NCBI GenBank assembly: GCA_963849065.1
Contig: CAWKFM010000005.1
Span: 1,426,001 to 1,490,000, forward strand
Length of the DNA stretch: 64,000 nt
Direction of reading: 5' to 3'
Origin: TOLSYN sp963849065
GTDB lineage: Bacteria; Acidobacteriota; Terriglobia; Terriglobales; Acidobacteriaceae
This document shows positions 34,726-42,486 of this stretch, one piece after another (the stretch's first letter is position 1; the number at the start of each line of letters is the position of its first letter). Under the pieces are notes generated by a model. It did not search any database, was not told the DNA's origin, and saw only the letters and a list, made by a program, of their open reading frames with translations. The translations under genes and the position numbers were made by a program.

Positions 34726-34802
34726 GCGCCCTTAGCTCAGCTGGATAGAGCGACTGACTACGAATCAGTAGGCCGGGAGTTCGAATCTCTCAGGGCGCAC
34801 CA
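34726..34802 (+). tRNA. tRNA-Arg (anticodon ACG)
   Basis: A complete cloverleaf of 77 bases. The acceptor stem GCGCCCT pairs with AGGGCGC, discriminator A, CCA encoded. The D-arm has TAGCTCAGCTGGATAGAGC, the anticodon loop is CTACGAA (anticodon ACG), and the T-arm has GTTCGAATC. A possible -10 (TATATT) lies about 60 bases upstream. No integrase or duplicated 3' end is seen nearby, so I find no sign that this tRNA is an integration site. Confidence 0.96.
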
Positions 34803-35018
34803 TTTCCTTTTTCTCCATGCGAAAATTGTGGCCTCTCGGGAATTATTCTGCTCGCGAGGCGTTCGTGCTCACCCGGTATCAATCGGCCGGGAGATTGTCC
34901 TCCAATGCATTGCAGGGCACTGGCGCATGTGCAGGCTCGAAGTAGCGTTTGAGGTGCAGAATCAGGATGCTCACAGGCGTCTGTAACCGCACGCCGTCTG
35001 GAGTGAGGGGGGAACCAG
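34803..35018. other. Gap between tRNA-Arg and rdgB
   Basis: About 215 bases with no convincing gene, hairpin or promoter consensus. GAGTGAGGGGGGAACCAG just before 35019 supplies the ribosome-binding site of rdgB. Confidence 0.5.
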
Positions 35019-35663
35019 ATGCGGATTTTAATCGCGACATCCAACCAGGGAAAGCTGCGCGACTTTGCCGGAGCAGCGGCGCTGTATGGCGTCCGCGTGG
35101 AGGGCCTTCCCAACTTTGCCAGCCTGCCCGAGGCGGTGGAGGATGGCGCGACCTTTGAGGAGAACGCCCGCAAAAAGGCCGAGCACTACAGCCGCTTTGC
35201 TCCGGGCGAGCTGGTGCTGGCCGACGACTCCGGCCTGAGCGTGGAGGCCTTGGGAGGCCAGCCCGGCGTGCACTCGGCCCGCTATGCCGCCGTGGATGCG
35301 GTGAAAGACGATGCGGCATCCATCGACAGGGCCGGCATTGATTTGGCAAACACTGATTTGGCAAACAATGCCAAGCTGCTCCGCGAGCTGGAGGCGGTGC
35401 CGGAGACAGAGCGCGTGGCGCGCTTCGTCTGCGTGCTCTCGGCGGCGCGCAACGGGTATCAGGTGGCGCACTTTCGCGGTAAGAGCTGCGGCATGATTCT
35501 GCGCCAGCCGCGCGGCACCATGGGCTTCGGATACGACCCGCTCTTCTATCTTCCGGAGCTGGGCAAGAGCTTTGCCGAGCTCACCCCAGAGGAGAAGGCG
35601 CCGGTGAGCCATCGCGGGGCCGCGCTGCGAGCTTTTCTGGAGTGGGCCCGGCAGGCGCTCTAA
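35019..35663 (+). CDS. rdgB: XTP/dITP diphosphatase (RdgB/HAM1)
   Basis: Hydrolyses non-canonical purine triphosphates (dITP, XTP) to keep them out of DNA. The 214-residue protein has the family signatures IATSNQGKLRDF at the N-terminus, ATFEENARKKAEHYS, LADDSGLSVEALGGQPGVHSARYA, GTMGFGYDPLFYLPE, and KAPVSHRGAA at the C-terminus. A short tandem repeat inside the gene (IDLAN-TDLAN, about residues 107-116) adds residues in a loop that normally holds the N-x-KLL helix start. The stop overlaps the convergent thioesterase stop by 4 bases. Confidence 0.95.
   Translation: MRILIATSNQGKLRDFAGAAALYGVRVEGLPNFASLPEAVEDGATFEENARKKAEHYSRFAPGELVLADDSGLSVEALGGQPGVHSARYAAVDAVKDDAASIDRAGIDLANTDLANNAKLLRELEAVPETERVARFVCVLSAARNGYQVAHFRGKSCGMILRQPRGTMGFGYDPLFYLPELGKSFAELTPEEKAPVSHRGAALRAFLEWARQAL
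35337..35366 (+). repeat. 15-bp tandem duplication within rdgB
   Basis: ATTGATTTGGCAAAC is followed directly by ACTGATTTGGCAAAC, with a single mismatch. It encodes IDLAN then TDLAN and keeps the frame. Confidence 0.9.
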
Positions 35664-36139
35664 CGCCGCGCTCTCTCCTCGGCCAGCTCGCGGGCAAACA
35701 TCTTCTCTGCATCGATGGTCAAAAACTTTCCCCGGCTGCGCGCCAGCACCACTCCGTCGGCGTTGCGCAGCTCGGCGCTGTTGTAGATCGCCCGTCCCCG
35801 GACCCGGCTGATGCGCCCTTCGGCTACCAGCGGCTGGTCCAGCGGCACCGGGCGCAGGTAGTCCACCTCCAGGCGGCGGGTGAGCGCGACTTTGCCCTTC
35901 AGCTTATTGGCCTTGCTCATTGCCTCGTCCAGAATGGTGGCAACAATGCCCCCGTGCGCGTGGCCGGGCGGACCGCCGAACTGGGCGCTCAGCGCAAATT
36001 CGCAAACGTAACTGCGGCCGCCGGGGCTGAGCACGAATTTCAATTGCAATCCGCCGGGGTTGGCCGCGCCGCATCCAAAGCAACGGTCGCGTTGCCAGCG
36101 GCGCTTGGCTGCATCGTGGTGGGCGTCTTCGGGTGGCAT
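35660..36139 (-). CDS. PaaI-family hotdog thioesterase
   Basis: A 159-residue hotdog-fold acyl-CoA thioesterase-like protein. The N-terminal CFGCGAANPGGLQL with a CxxC motif is typical of one PaaI branch. The catalytic region is GHAHGGIVATILDEAMSKA, in which the HGG and Asp-Glu positions are kept. The C-terminal half has LTRRLEVDYLRPVPLDQPLVAEGRI. It should hydrolyse a short or aromatic acyl-CoA in the cytoplasm; the substrate is unknown. It converges on rdgB with a 4-base overlap of stop codons. Confidence 0.85.
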   Translation of the reverse strand: MPPEDAHHDAAKRRWQRDRCFGCGAANPGGLQLKFVLSPGGRSYVCEFALSAQFGGPPGHAHGGIVATILDEAMSKANKLKGKVALTRRLEVDYLRPVPLDQPLVAEGRISRVRGRAIYNSAELRNADGVVLARSRGKFLTIDAEKMFARELAEERARR

Positions 36140-36322
36140 GGCTCGCGGCTCCGCTGGACAAAGGTCTCAGCTTGCTTCGATTCGGCGCCGGTCTGTTTCG
36201 ATTCAGTGCACAATCGGGAAGGGTGCGGCTTTGGGGGCCGTGATTGGGACTCGAAAAAATCTCGTACAACTCAGGAAGCACGGCAACGGTTTTCCCGCAT
36301 CGAAGGACGGGTGGGGAGATAG

Positions 36323-37078
36323 ATGGCAACGCTTTCACATTCGTCCAACAAAACAGTTCCAGGGGGCGGAAATCGCTGGCCGCCGCCTCCTGAAACCTCC
36401 GGCGGCGGTGGTGGCGGAGGCGGGCGCGGCGACGGGGACGGGCTGGATGGCTTCCGGCAGCAGTTGCAGCGCTACCGTCTAGGCCTGCTGTTCACGGCAG
36501 CCTCCATCGTCATGCTGTTCATTTCGTTCACCACCTTATTCGTGGCGCGCCGTGGGACCGGCCGCTTCGATACCGTGAGCGGCGGCTTCCAGAGCGACTG
36601 GATTGCGGTGCATCTGCCCATGACCATCCTGCTGGTGAACACCGCCGTGCTGGGCGTCGGCAGCCTGCTTGTCGAGAAGGCGCGGCGGGCGGCGCGAACG
36701 GAGGCCGTGCTGGTGCCCATGGGCAGCATTCCTGGCGTGCGTGGGATTCGGCAGACCTCGCTGCTGTGGGTGTGGGCCACGGTCCTGGCGGGTTGCGGCT
36801 TTCTCTTCGGCCAGTTTCTCGCCTGGAAGCAATTGCTTTTGAAGGGCGTGGACATGAGCAGCGGACCGGCCAGCGTGTTCTTTTATCTGCTGACGGGGGC
36901 CCACGCAGTGCACCTGTTGGCGGGGGTGCTGATCCTGCTCTATTCCTGCCTGGCGCCGGGGCCAAGGCATTCGCTGGAGCGGCGTACCATCTCGCTCGAT
37001 GTGACGGCCTGGTACTGGCACTTCATGGCCGTGATGTGGATCTACGTGCTGGCGGTACTGAAGCTGATGAATTCATAA
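36323..37078 (+). CDS. Heme-copper oxidase subunit III-like protein (orphan)
   Basis: A 251-residue membrane protein with about five hydrophobic segments. Matches to cytochrome c or quinol oxidase subunit III include SDWIAVHLPMTILLVNT, GQFLAWKQLL, FYLLTGAHAVHLLAGV and VTAWYWHFMAVMWIYVLAVL. The aligned glutamate and His residues are in place. No genes for subunits I, II or IV are nearby, so it must join a complex encoded elsewhere or act alone. The N-terminal ~45 residues are hydrophilic, Pro- and Gly-rich, with eight consecutive glycines. Confidence 0.85.
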   Translation: MATLSHSSNKTVPGGGNRWPPPPETSGGGGGGGGRGDGDGLDGFRQQLQRYRLGLLFTAASIVMLFISFTTLFVARRGTGRFDTVSGGFQSDWIAVHLPMTILLVNTAVLGVGSLLVEKARRAARTEAVLVPMGSIPGVRGIRQTSLLWVWATVLAGCGFLFGQFLAWKQLLLKGVDMSSGPASVFFYLLTGAHAVHLLAGVLILLYSCLAPGPRHSLERRTISLDVTAWYWHFMAVMWIYVLAVLKLMNS

Positions 37079-37123
37079 AACCGGAGCCCTGGGCATTTCT
37101 CGGCCCCACGCGGGACGCCTATA

Positions 37124-37129
37124 TATAAT
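37124..37129 (+). promoter_or_regulatory. Candidate -10 element for uvrA
   Basis: TATAAT within a short AT-rich stretch (CTATATATAATAG) about 70 bases before the chosen uvrA start. A -35 box is not convincing, and I see no SOS-type operator of the E. coli kind (CTG-N10-CAG). Confidence 0.35.
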
Positions 37130-37197
37130 AGTGAGATTCGGACAACGCCGGATTGATGCCATAGCGATTAGTGGCGCAAACGGCGGCCGATCTCACT

Positions 37198-40116
37198 ATG
37201 TCCAAGGATGCGATCGTAGTTCGCGGTGCGCGGGTTCACAACCTGAAGAACATCGACTTCGAAATTCCGCACAATCGCCTGACGGTGGTGACCGGAGTTT
37301 CGGGAAGCGGAAAGTCGTCGCTGGCCTTTGACACCATCTATGCCGAAGGGCAGCGGCGCTATGTCGAATCGCTTTCGGCCTACGCGCGGCAATTCCTGGA
37401 GCGCATCGAAAAGCCGGACGTGGATGTGATCGACGGCATTGCCCCGGCCGTCGCCATCCGCCAGAAGAATCAGACGCGCAATCCCCGCTCCACCGTGGCT
37501 ACGGCCACCGAGATCTACGATTATCTGCGGCTGCTGTATGCGCGCATCGGCCGGACCTACTGTCCGCAATGCGGCGAACAGGTGAAGTATGACACCGTGG
37601 ATGAGGTGGCGGAACGTATCCTGGCGCTCGGAGATGGCACTCGCATACAGGCAATGTTTCCGCTGCTGCATTCGGAAGCCGTAGCCACTCCGGGTTCTGA
37701 GCCAGCCGCGGAGAAAAAGCCGCGCGGCCGCCGCAAAAAGCAACCCGAAGCCGACACAGGAGCGGCATTGCGCGAGCGCCTCTTCGAACTGCGCAAGCGC
37801 GGATTCAACCGCCTCATGCAGGCGGGCGAGCTGTTCGAGTTTTCCACTCCTGAATCGCTGTTGGGCATTGATTTCAACCGTCCTGTGTTTATTCTGCTGG
37901 ACCGCATTGTGGTCGATGCCGAGTCGCGCTCCCGCATTGTGGATGCGGTGGAGAGTGGATACCGCGAGGCGGGCGAAGTGGTTTTTGAAACCGCTCCGGA
38001 AGAAGGAGAAGCGCAGCAACTGCGCTTTTCCCACCGCTTCGAGTGCAAGCGCTGCAATCTCAAGTTCGAGCATCCCGAGCCGCGTCTGTTCTCCTTCAAC
38101 AATCCCTACGGAGCCTGCCCGCGTTGCCAGGGCTTTGGCAACACCATCGACTTCGACATGGACTTGGTCATCCCCGACCCGTCCAAGACGCTGGCCGAAG
38201 GCGCGGTGGAACCCTGGACCAAGCCCAAGTATCGTCCGCTGGGCACGGAGATGCGCCGCTTCGCGCGCCTGGCGGGAATTCCGCTGGACGTTCCCTGGGC
38301 GAACCTCAAAAAAGAGCACCAGCAACTCATCCTGGAAGGCGACGGAAAGTGGTTCGGGGTGCGCGGCTTCTTCGAGCATCTGGAGAAAAAGAGGTACAAG
38401 CTGCACGTGCGCGTCTTCCTGAGCCGTTATCGCGGCTACTCGCTGTGCGGCGCATGCGGCGGAGCCAGGCTGCGTCCTGAGGCGCGGCAGGTGAAGATCG
38501 CCGGGCTCGATATCTGCCAGCTCTGCGACAAAACCGTCGAGGCCGCGGCGCGCTTCTTCCAGGAGCTGACGCTCACCGCCGAAGAGTCCGGCATTGCGGG
38601 AAAACTGCTGGAAGAGATTCGCGACCGCCTGGGATTTTTGAACGATGTGGGACTGGAGTACCTGACGCTGGACCGGCACTCTTCCACCCTGAGCGGCGGC
38701 GAGGCGCAACGCATTCAGCTGGCCACCTCGCTGGGCTCGCGGCTGGTAGGAACCTTGTACGTTCTCGACGAGCCTTCGATTGGGCTGCACAGCCGCGACA
38801 CCGCCCGCCTCATTCACATCCTCCACGGGCTGCGCGACCTGGGAAACACGATCCTGGTGGTGGAGCACGACCCGGAGGTGATGGCCGCGGCCGATGAGAT
38901 TCTCGATCTTGGCCCCGGCGCTGGAGAGCACGGCGGAAAACTGGTGGCCAGTGGGAGCTACGAACAGATCCGAGCCGATCATCAATCGCTCACCGGACGC
39001 TATCTGAACGGAGATCTGCAGATTCAGGTCCCGCAGCAGCGGCGCCAACAAAGCAAGCGATTGTTGCGTCTGCACCATGCCAGCGGACACAACCTGAAGG
39101 ACGTGGATGTCACCATCCCGCTGGGCATGCTGGTTGCCGTTACCGGCGTTTCAGGCTCGGGCAAGAGCACCCTGGTGCATGACGTGCTCTACCAGCGCCT
39201 GGCGGCCCTCAAGCGCCAACCCACGGGCACGGCGAGCGAAGGCATCGTGGGCGAACTCGACGGCGAGCAGTGGATTGACGAAGTCCAGTTGGTGGACCAG
39301 TCACCCATTGGCCGCACCCCACGCTCCAATCCGGTGACCTACATCAAAGCCTTCGATCCGATTCGCGAGGTCTTCGCTTCCCTTCCCGAATCCAAAAAGC
39401 ACGGCTACACCGCCGGACACTTTTCGTTCAACATACCGGGCGGTCGCTGCGAAACCTGCTCGGGCGACGGCACGGTGACCGTGGAAATGCAGTTCCTGGC
39501 CGATGTGGAACTGCTTTGCGAAGACTGCAAGGGCACGCGCTACAAGCCGGAGATTCTGGCTGTCCGTTATCACGGAAAGAACATCCATGACGTGTTGAAC
39601 ATGACGGTGAAAGAGGCGCTGGGATTCTTTACCGGCGTGCCCAAGCTGGTGGACAAGCTGCGGGTGCTGGAAGAAGTTGGCCTCGGCTATCTGCGCCTGG
39701 GCCAGTCGGCCACCACCCTGAGCGGCGGCGAGGCGCAGCGCATGAAGCTGGCGGCGCATCTGCAGCCGCACGCGCATGGCAACCTGCGCAAGAATCCTGA
39801 CGGCACGCCGAAGCGCCGGCTGCACGTTCTCTACATCTTCGACGAGCCGACCACCGGGCTGCACTTTGACGATGTGAGCAAGCTGCTAGCGGCCTTTAAG
39901 AAGCTCATCGACGCGGGCGGCTCGATCGTGGTGATCGAGCACAATCTGGACGTCGTCAAAGTGGCTGACTGGGTCATCGACCTCGGCCCGGAAGGCGGCG
40001 AACGCGGCGGCGAGGTGGTAGCCACCGGCACGCCGGAGGAGATTGCCGCCTCGGAACGCTCCTACACCGGACAATGGCTGCGCAGGGTTTTGCCCCAGCA
40101 AGCTGTAGGTTTGTAA
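37198..40116 (+). CDS. uvrA: Excinuclease ABC subunit A
   Basis: The damage-recognition ATPase of nucleotide excision repair, working with UvrB and UvrC. The ~972-residue protein has two ABC modules: Walker A motifs VTGVSGSGKSS (about 29-39) and VTGVSGSGKST (about 646-656), and signatures LSGGEAQRIQLA and LSGGEAQRMKLA. Zinc-finger cysteines include CPQCG, CKRCNLKF/CPRCQG, and CETCSG/CEDCKG. A charged insert rich in Lys/Arg (about 165-185) sits in the first module. Start choice is uncertain: the GTG at 37171 adds nine residues, but the ATG aligns better with known UvrA N-termini. Confidence 0.95.
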   Translation: MSKDAIVVRGARVHNLKNIDFEIPHNRLTVVTGVSGSGKSSLAFDTIYAEGQRRYVESLSAYARQFLERIEKPDVDVIDGIAPAVAIRQKNQTRNPRSTVATATEIYDYLRLLYARIGRTYCPQCGEQVKYDTVDEVAERILALGDGTRIQAMFPLLHSEAVATPGSEPAAEKKPRGRRKKQPEADTGAALRERLFELRKRGFNRLMQAGELFEFSTPESLLGIDFNRPVFILLDRIVVDAESRSRIVDAVESGYREAGEVVFETAPEEGEAQQLRFSHRFECKRCNLKFEHPEPRLFSFNNPYGACPRCQGFGNTIDFDMDLVIPDPSKTLAEGAVEPWTKPKYRPLGTEMRRFARLAGIPLDVPWANLKKEHQQLILEGDGKWFGVRGFFEHLEKKRYKLHVRVFLSRYRGYSLCGACGGARLRPEARQVKIAGLDICQLCDKTVEAAARFFQELTLTAEESGIAGKLLEEIRDRLGFLNDVGLEYLTLDRHSSTLSGGEAQRIQLATSLGSRLVGTLYVLDEPSIGLHSRDTARLIHILHGLRDLGNTILVVEHDPEVMAAADEILDLGPGAGEHGGKLVASGSYEQIRADHQSLTGRYLNGDLQIQVPQQRRQQSKRLLRLHHASGHNLKDVDVTIPLGMLVAVTGVSGSGKSTLVHDVLYQRLAALKRQPTGTASEGIVGELDGEQWIDEVQLVDQSPIGRTPRSNPVTYIKAFDPIREVFASLPESKKHGYTAGHFSFNIPGGRCETCSGDGTVTVEMQFLADVELLCEDCKGTRYKPEILAVRYHGKNIHDVLNMTVKEALGFFTGVPKLVDKLRVLEEVGLGYLRLGQSATTLSGGEAQRMKLAAHLQPHAHGNLRKNPDGTPKRRLHVLYIFDEPTTGLHFDDVSKLLAAFKKLIDAGGSIVVIEHNLDVVKVADWVIDLGPEGGERGGEVVATGTPEEIAASERSYTGQWLRRVLPQQAVGL

Positions 40117-40237
40117 CCCCCCTCCGCCGCGATGGGGAAATGCTGCGCGGCAATTCTTCCCACCTAGCCGAGCCGCAGGCAACAGAGAGCTTGCAACTGC
40201 CGTCCACGCCATAGAACCCGAAGTTGGGGGCAGGAAG

Positions 40238-40694
40238 ATGAGGAAGTTGCGGGCATTGCCATTGGTGTTTTTGCTGGTCGCCGTCTGCGCGGCACAGGAG
40301 ACGTCCCCGGCGGACCTGCAGCACAAAGCCGACGAGGCGTGCACACGGAGTGCGCTCAGTTGAGTATGCAGGCCGCCCGCAAGTCGCTGGAAGATGCCGA
40401 CCGTCTCTTCCGCGGCGACGGAGACCAGGCCGCTCATGGCGCAATCGACGTTTCCCTCTATTACGCTGGGCGCTCGGTGGACTGCACGCTGGAGGCGCGC
40501 ACGCACTACTAAAGAGCGCGGAGATTGAAATGCGCGAACTCATCCGGCACATGAACGATGTGCGGCAGACCCTGGATTCCGAAGAACAGACGCGACTCAC
40601 CCAGGCATTGGCCGAATTGGAGAAGCAGCGCGACCGCCTGTTGCACGCGCTCTTTGGTGCTGCAGTGGGTGCTGCCAAGGAGAACACGCCGTGA
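40238..40694 (+). pseudogene. Small exported helical protein, disrupted by two frameshifts
   Basis: The start (ATG 40238, after CAGGAAG) encodes a clear signal peptide, MRKLRALPLVFLLVAVCAAQ, but this frame stops at 40361. The next frame continues from about 40345 to 40512 as a helical, plausible sequence (MQAARKSLEDADRLFRGDGD), and a third frame from about 40512 to 40694 continues as KSAEIEMRELIRHMNDVRQ. The three parts read as one ~150-residue exported alpha-helical protein if two indels are repaired. It is either a decayed gene or a region with sequencing errors. The last stop overlaps the next start (GTGA). Confidence 0.55.
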
Positions 40695-41041
40695 GGCGGC
40701 TGGTCGCGCTTCTGGTTGCCGCCCTGTGTGCATGCGCCCCGGCACAGGCGCGCCATGATCCGCTGAACAGCCGCGAAGTAGACCTGATGCGCGACAGCGC
40801 CCAGGAACCCAATCGCCGCATCGATCTGTTAATTGACTTTACCCGCGAGCGCCTGATGGCCATCGAACAGCTGCACGCCGCGAAGGACGGCAACGATCAT
40901 TCCACCAAAGTTGCTGGATTACTCGATGAGCTGGCAGACCTGATCGACGAGTTGGACGACAACCTTGAAGCGTACAGCAAGCGCGGAGCCGATCTTCGCC
41001 GTCCCTTGCGCCACGTGCTGGAGGCCGAAGGCGAATTTTGA
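40691..41041 (+). CDS. Exported helical protein, possibly split from the following frame
   Basis: A 116-residue product beginning at a GTG that overlaps the upstream stop (GTGA). The signal is MRRLVALLVAALCACAPAQA. The body is helical and charged (RIDLLIDFTRERLMAIEQL, KVAGLLDELADLIDELDDN). The open frame ends just after EGEF at a T-run (TTTT), and the next frame continues as KLKSLEDQA with the same helical style. One extra T at 41036-41039 would join both into a ~187-residue protein. So this could be one gene broken by a single-base indel, or two coupled genes. Confidence 0.6.
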   Translation: MRRLVALLVAALCACAPAQARHDPLNSREVDLMRDSAQEPNRRIDLLIDFTRERLMAIEQLHAAKDGNDHSTKVAGLLDELADLIDELDDNLEAYSKRGADLRRPLRHVLEAEGEF

Positions 41042-41253
41042 AGTTGAAGTCGCTGGAAGACCAGGCAAGTCCTCCAGAGAAGCGGCGCATCGCAAGTTCG
41101 CTGGAGGATGCCTCGGATTCGCTGCAGAACAGCCTGGACAGCGCAAAGTCCATGTTCGCCGCCCAGATTGAAAAGCGCGGCGAGGAGAAAGACAAAGAAA
41201 AACTGGACCGGCAGGAAGCAAGAGCCAAAGAGAAACATCAGCCCGAGCAGTAA
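41038..41253 (+). CDS. Lys/Glu-rich helical protein or 3' part of the preceding gene
   Basis: A 71-residue frame starting at TTG that overlaps the previous stop by four bases (TTGA). It contains DASDSLQNSLDSAKSMFAAQ and a highly charged C-terminal tail (KRGEEKDKEKLDRQEARAKEK). It has no signal peptide of its own, which fits the idea that it is the tail of the upstream exported protein after a T deletion. If translated separately it would be a cytoplasmic coiled protein. No family is recognised. Confidence 0.5.
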   Translation: MKLKSLEDQASPPEKRRIASSLEDASDSLQNSLDSAKSMFAAQIEKRGEEKDKEKLDRQEARAKEKHQPEQ

Positions 41254-41283
41254 TTGCGGCGCTTCTGATACTCTGGGATTGCC

Positions 41284-41970
41284 TTGAAGGAATCACTGCA
41301 TTCGCTGCTGCATGAGACATACCGCGAGCTGCGGCCCCGCGCCCCCATCCCGGAATTCGAGCTGCAATTTTATCCCTTCGTAAATCTCAACAACACCATT
41401 CGTCTGGCTGAAGGCCGCATGAAGTTGCGCCTCTCCGATCTGCTGGAGAGCGCGCCCGAGCCGGTGTTGAAGGCCATCATCCACATTCTGCTCTCCAAGA
41501 TCTACCGCAAGCCTATCGATGCCGCTCAAGCCTCGCGCTACCGCCGCTACATCACCTCGCGCGACATGATGGAGCGAGCGCACAGGGTGCGGCAGTTGCG
41601 AGGACGCAAGCGCCTGGAATCGGCACAGGGGCGTTACTACGATCTCGACGAGGTCTTCGACACGCTGAACGTGCGCTTCTTTCACGGCCTGCTGGGCCGT
41701 CCGCAAATGAGTTGGAGCGGCGAGCAAGCGCGCCATCTGCTGGGCCACTACGACCCCGCGCACAATGCCATCATCATCAGCAAGGTATTCGACCATGCAC
41801 GCGTGCCACGCCTCGCCATGGAATATATCGTCTATCACGAAATGCTCCACCTGAAGCATCCGGTAAGGATGCGCGGCACTCGCCGCTGCGTTCACGGCAA
41901 GGAATTCCGCGAAGATGAAAAAGCCTTCCCTCAAATCGAAGAGGCAAGGCTGTTTCTCAAAACGCTGTAG
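41284..41970 (+). CDS. SprT-like zinc metalloprotease
   Basis: A 228-residue protein with a zinc-protease motif HExxH in YIVYHEMLHLKHP at about 180-190, preceded by VFDTLNVRFFHGLLGRPQMSWS, as in SprT/M48-like domains. A further conserved His or Glu would be in GKEFREDEKAFPQ. No signal peptide or transmembrane helix is seen, so it is cytoplasmic. The N-terminal ~100 residues form a separate helical region. The start is a TTG with GGGA 5 bases upstream. The cellular target is unknown. SprT relatives cut DNA-protein crosslinks in eukaryotes, but that role is not shown here. Confidence 0.8.
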   Translation: MKESLHSLLHETYRELRPRAPIPEFELQFYPFVNLNNTIRLAEGRMKLRLSDLLESAPEPVLKAIIHILLSKIYRKPIDAAQASRYRRYITSRDMMERAHRVRQLRGRKRLESAQGRYYDLDEVFDTLNVRFFHGLLGRPQMSWSGEQARHLLGHYDPAHNAIIISKVFDHARVPRLAMEYIVYHEMLHLKHPVRMRGTRRCVHGKEFREDEKAFPQIEEARLFLKTL

Positions 41971-41983
41971 AGTGGGCTGGCGT

Positions 41984-42469
41984 TTAGGTGCGGTTGCGTC
42001 CCGGATCGTCGTCGCTCAGACCTTCCAGCCAGCGCCGCAGGTCCTCTCCCGTGATTTTTCCGGCGGTCCCGTTGGAGATGCGCGAACTCAGGAGCACATC
42101 CTCTTCCACGAAAATGGGCGAGTCGGTGCGCATGGCGAGAGCGATTGCGTCGGAGGGCCGCGAGTCAAAGACGATCGGCTCGCCGTTGCGCGTGGCCCAG
42201 ACGGCGGCGAAAAAAGTATCATTGCGCAACTCGGTCACGACGATGCGCTCCACGGTGGCGCCCAATCCGGCGATAGCGTTCTTCAGCAGATCATGGGTCA
42301 TGGGGCGCGGTGGAGCGACCTTTTCAATCTCCAGCGCAATCGCGTTGGCCTCGAACACTCCCACCCATATGGGCAGCACCGAATCGCTGTTCACGTCCTT
42401 CAATACGATGATGGGCATGTTGGTGGTCGGGTCCAGCATCAGTCCACGAACTCGCATTTCGACTTCCAC
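41984..42469 (-). CDS. Bifunctional nuclease family protein (DUF151)
   Basis: A 161-residue protein of the BFN_dom/DUF151 family. Motifs are MEVEMRVRGLMLDPTTNMPIIVLKD, LPIWVGVFEANAIALEIE, RPMTHDLLKN, and VFDSRPSDAIALAMRT. Members have been reported to have RNase and DNase activity, although the biological role in bacteria is poorly known. It is 17 bases downstream of miaB on the same strand, an arrangement consistent with co-transcription. The last 20 residues are acidic and flexible. Confidence 0.9.
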   Translation of the reverse strand: MEVEMRVRGLMLDPTTNMPIIVLKDVNSDSVLPIWVGVFEANAIALEIEKVAPPRPMTHDLLKNAIAGLGATVERIVVTELRNDTFFAAVWATRNGEPIVFDSRPSDAIALAMRTDSPIFVEEDVLLSSRISNGTAGKITGEDLRRWLEGLSDDDPGRNRT

Positions 42470-42486
42470 GCAAACCTCCCGCGAAG

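Noticed and set aside
34726..34802. tRNA-Arg as an integration site for a mobile element
   Set aside because: No integrase, and no duplicate of the tRNA 3' end found by eye in the next several kilobases.
37168..39090. 640-codon open frame antisense to uvrA
   Set aside because: It is a shadow of uvrA codons and its product is low-complexity with no family features.
40238..41253. Programmed ribosomal frameshifting
   Set aside because: No slippery heptamer with a downstream structure is evident, and three shifts in a row favour decay or sequence error.
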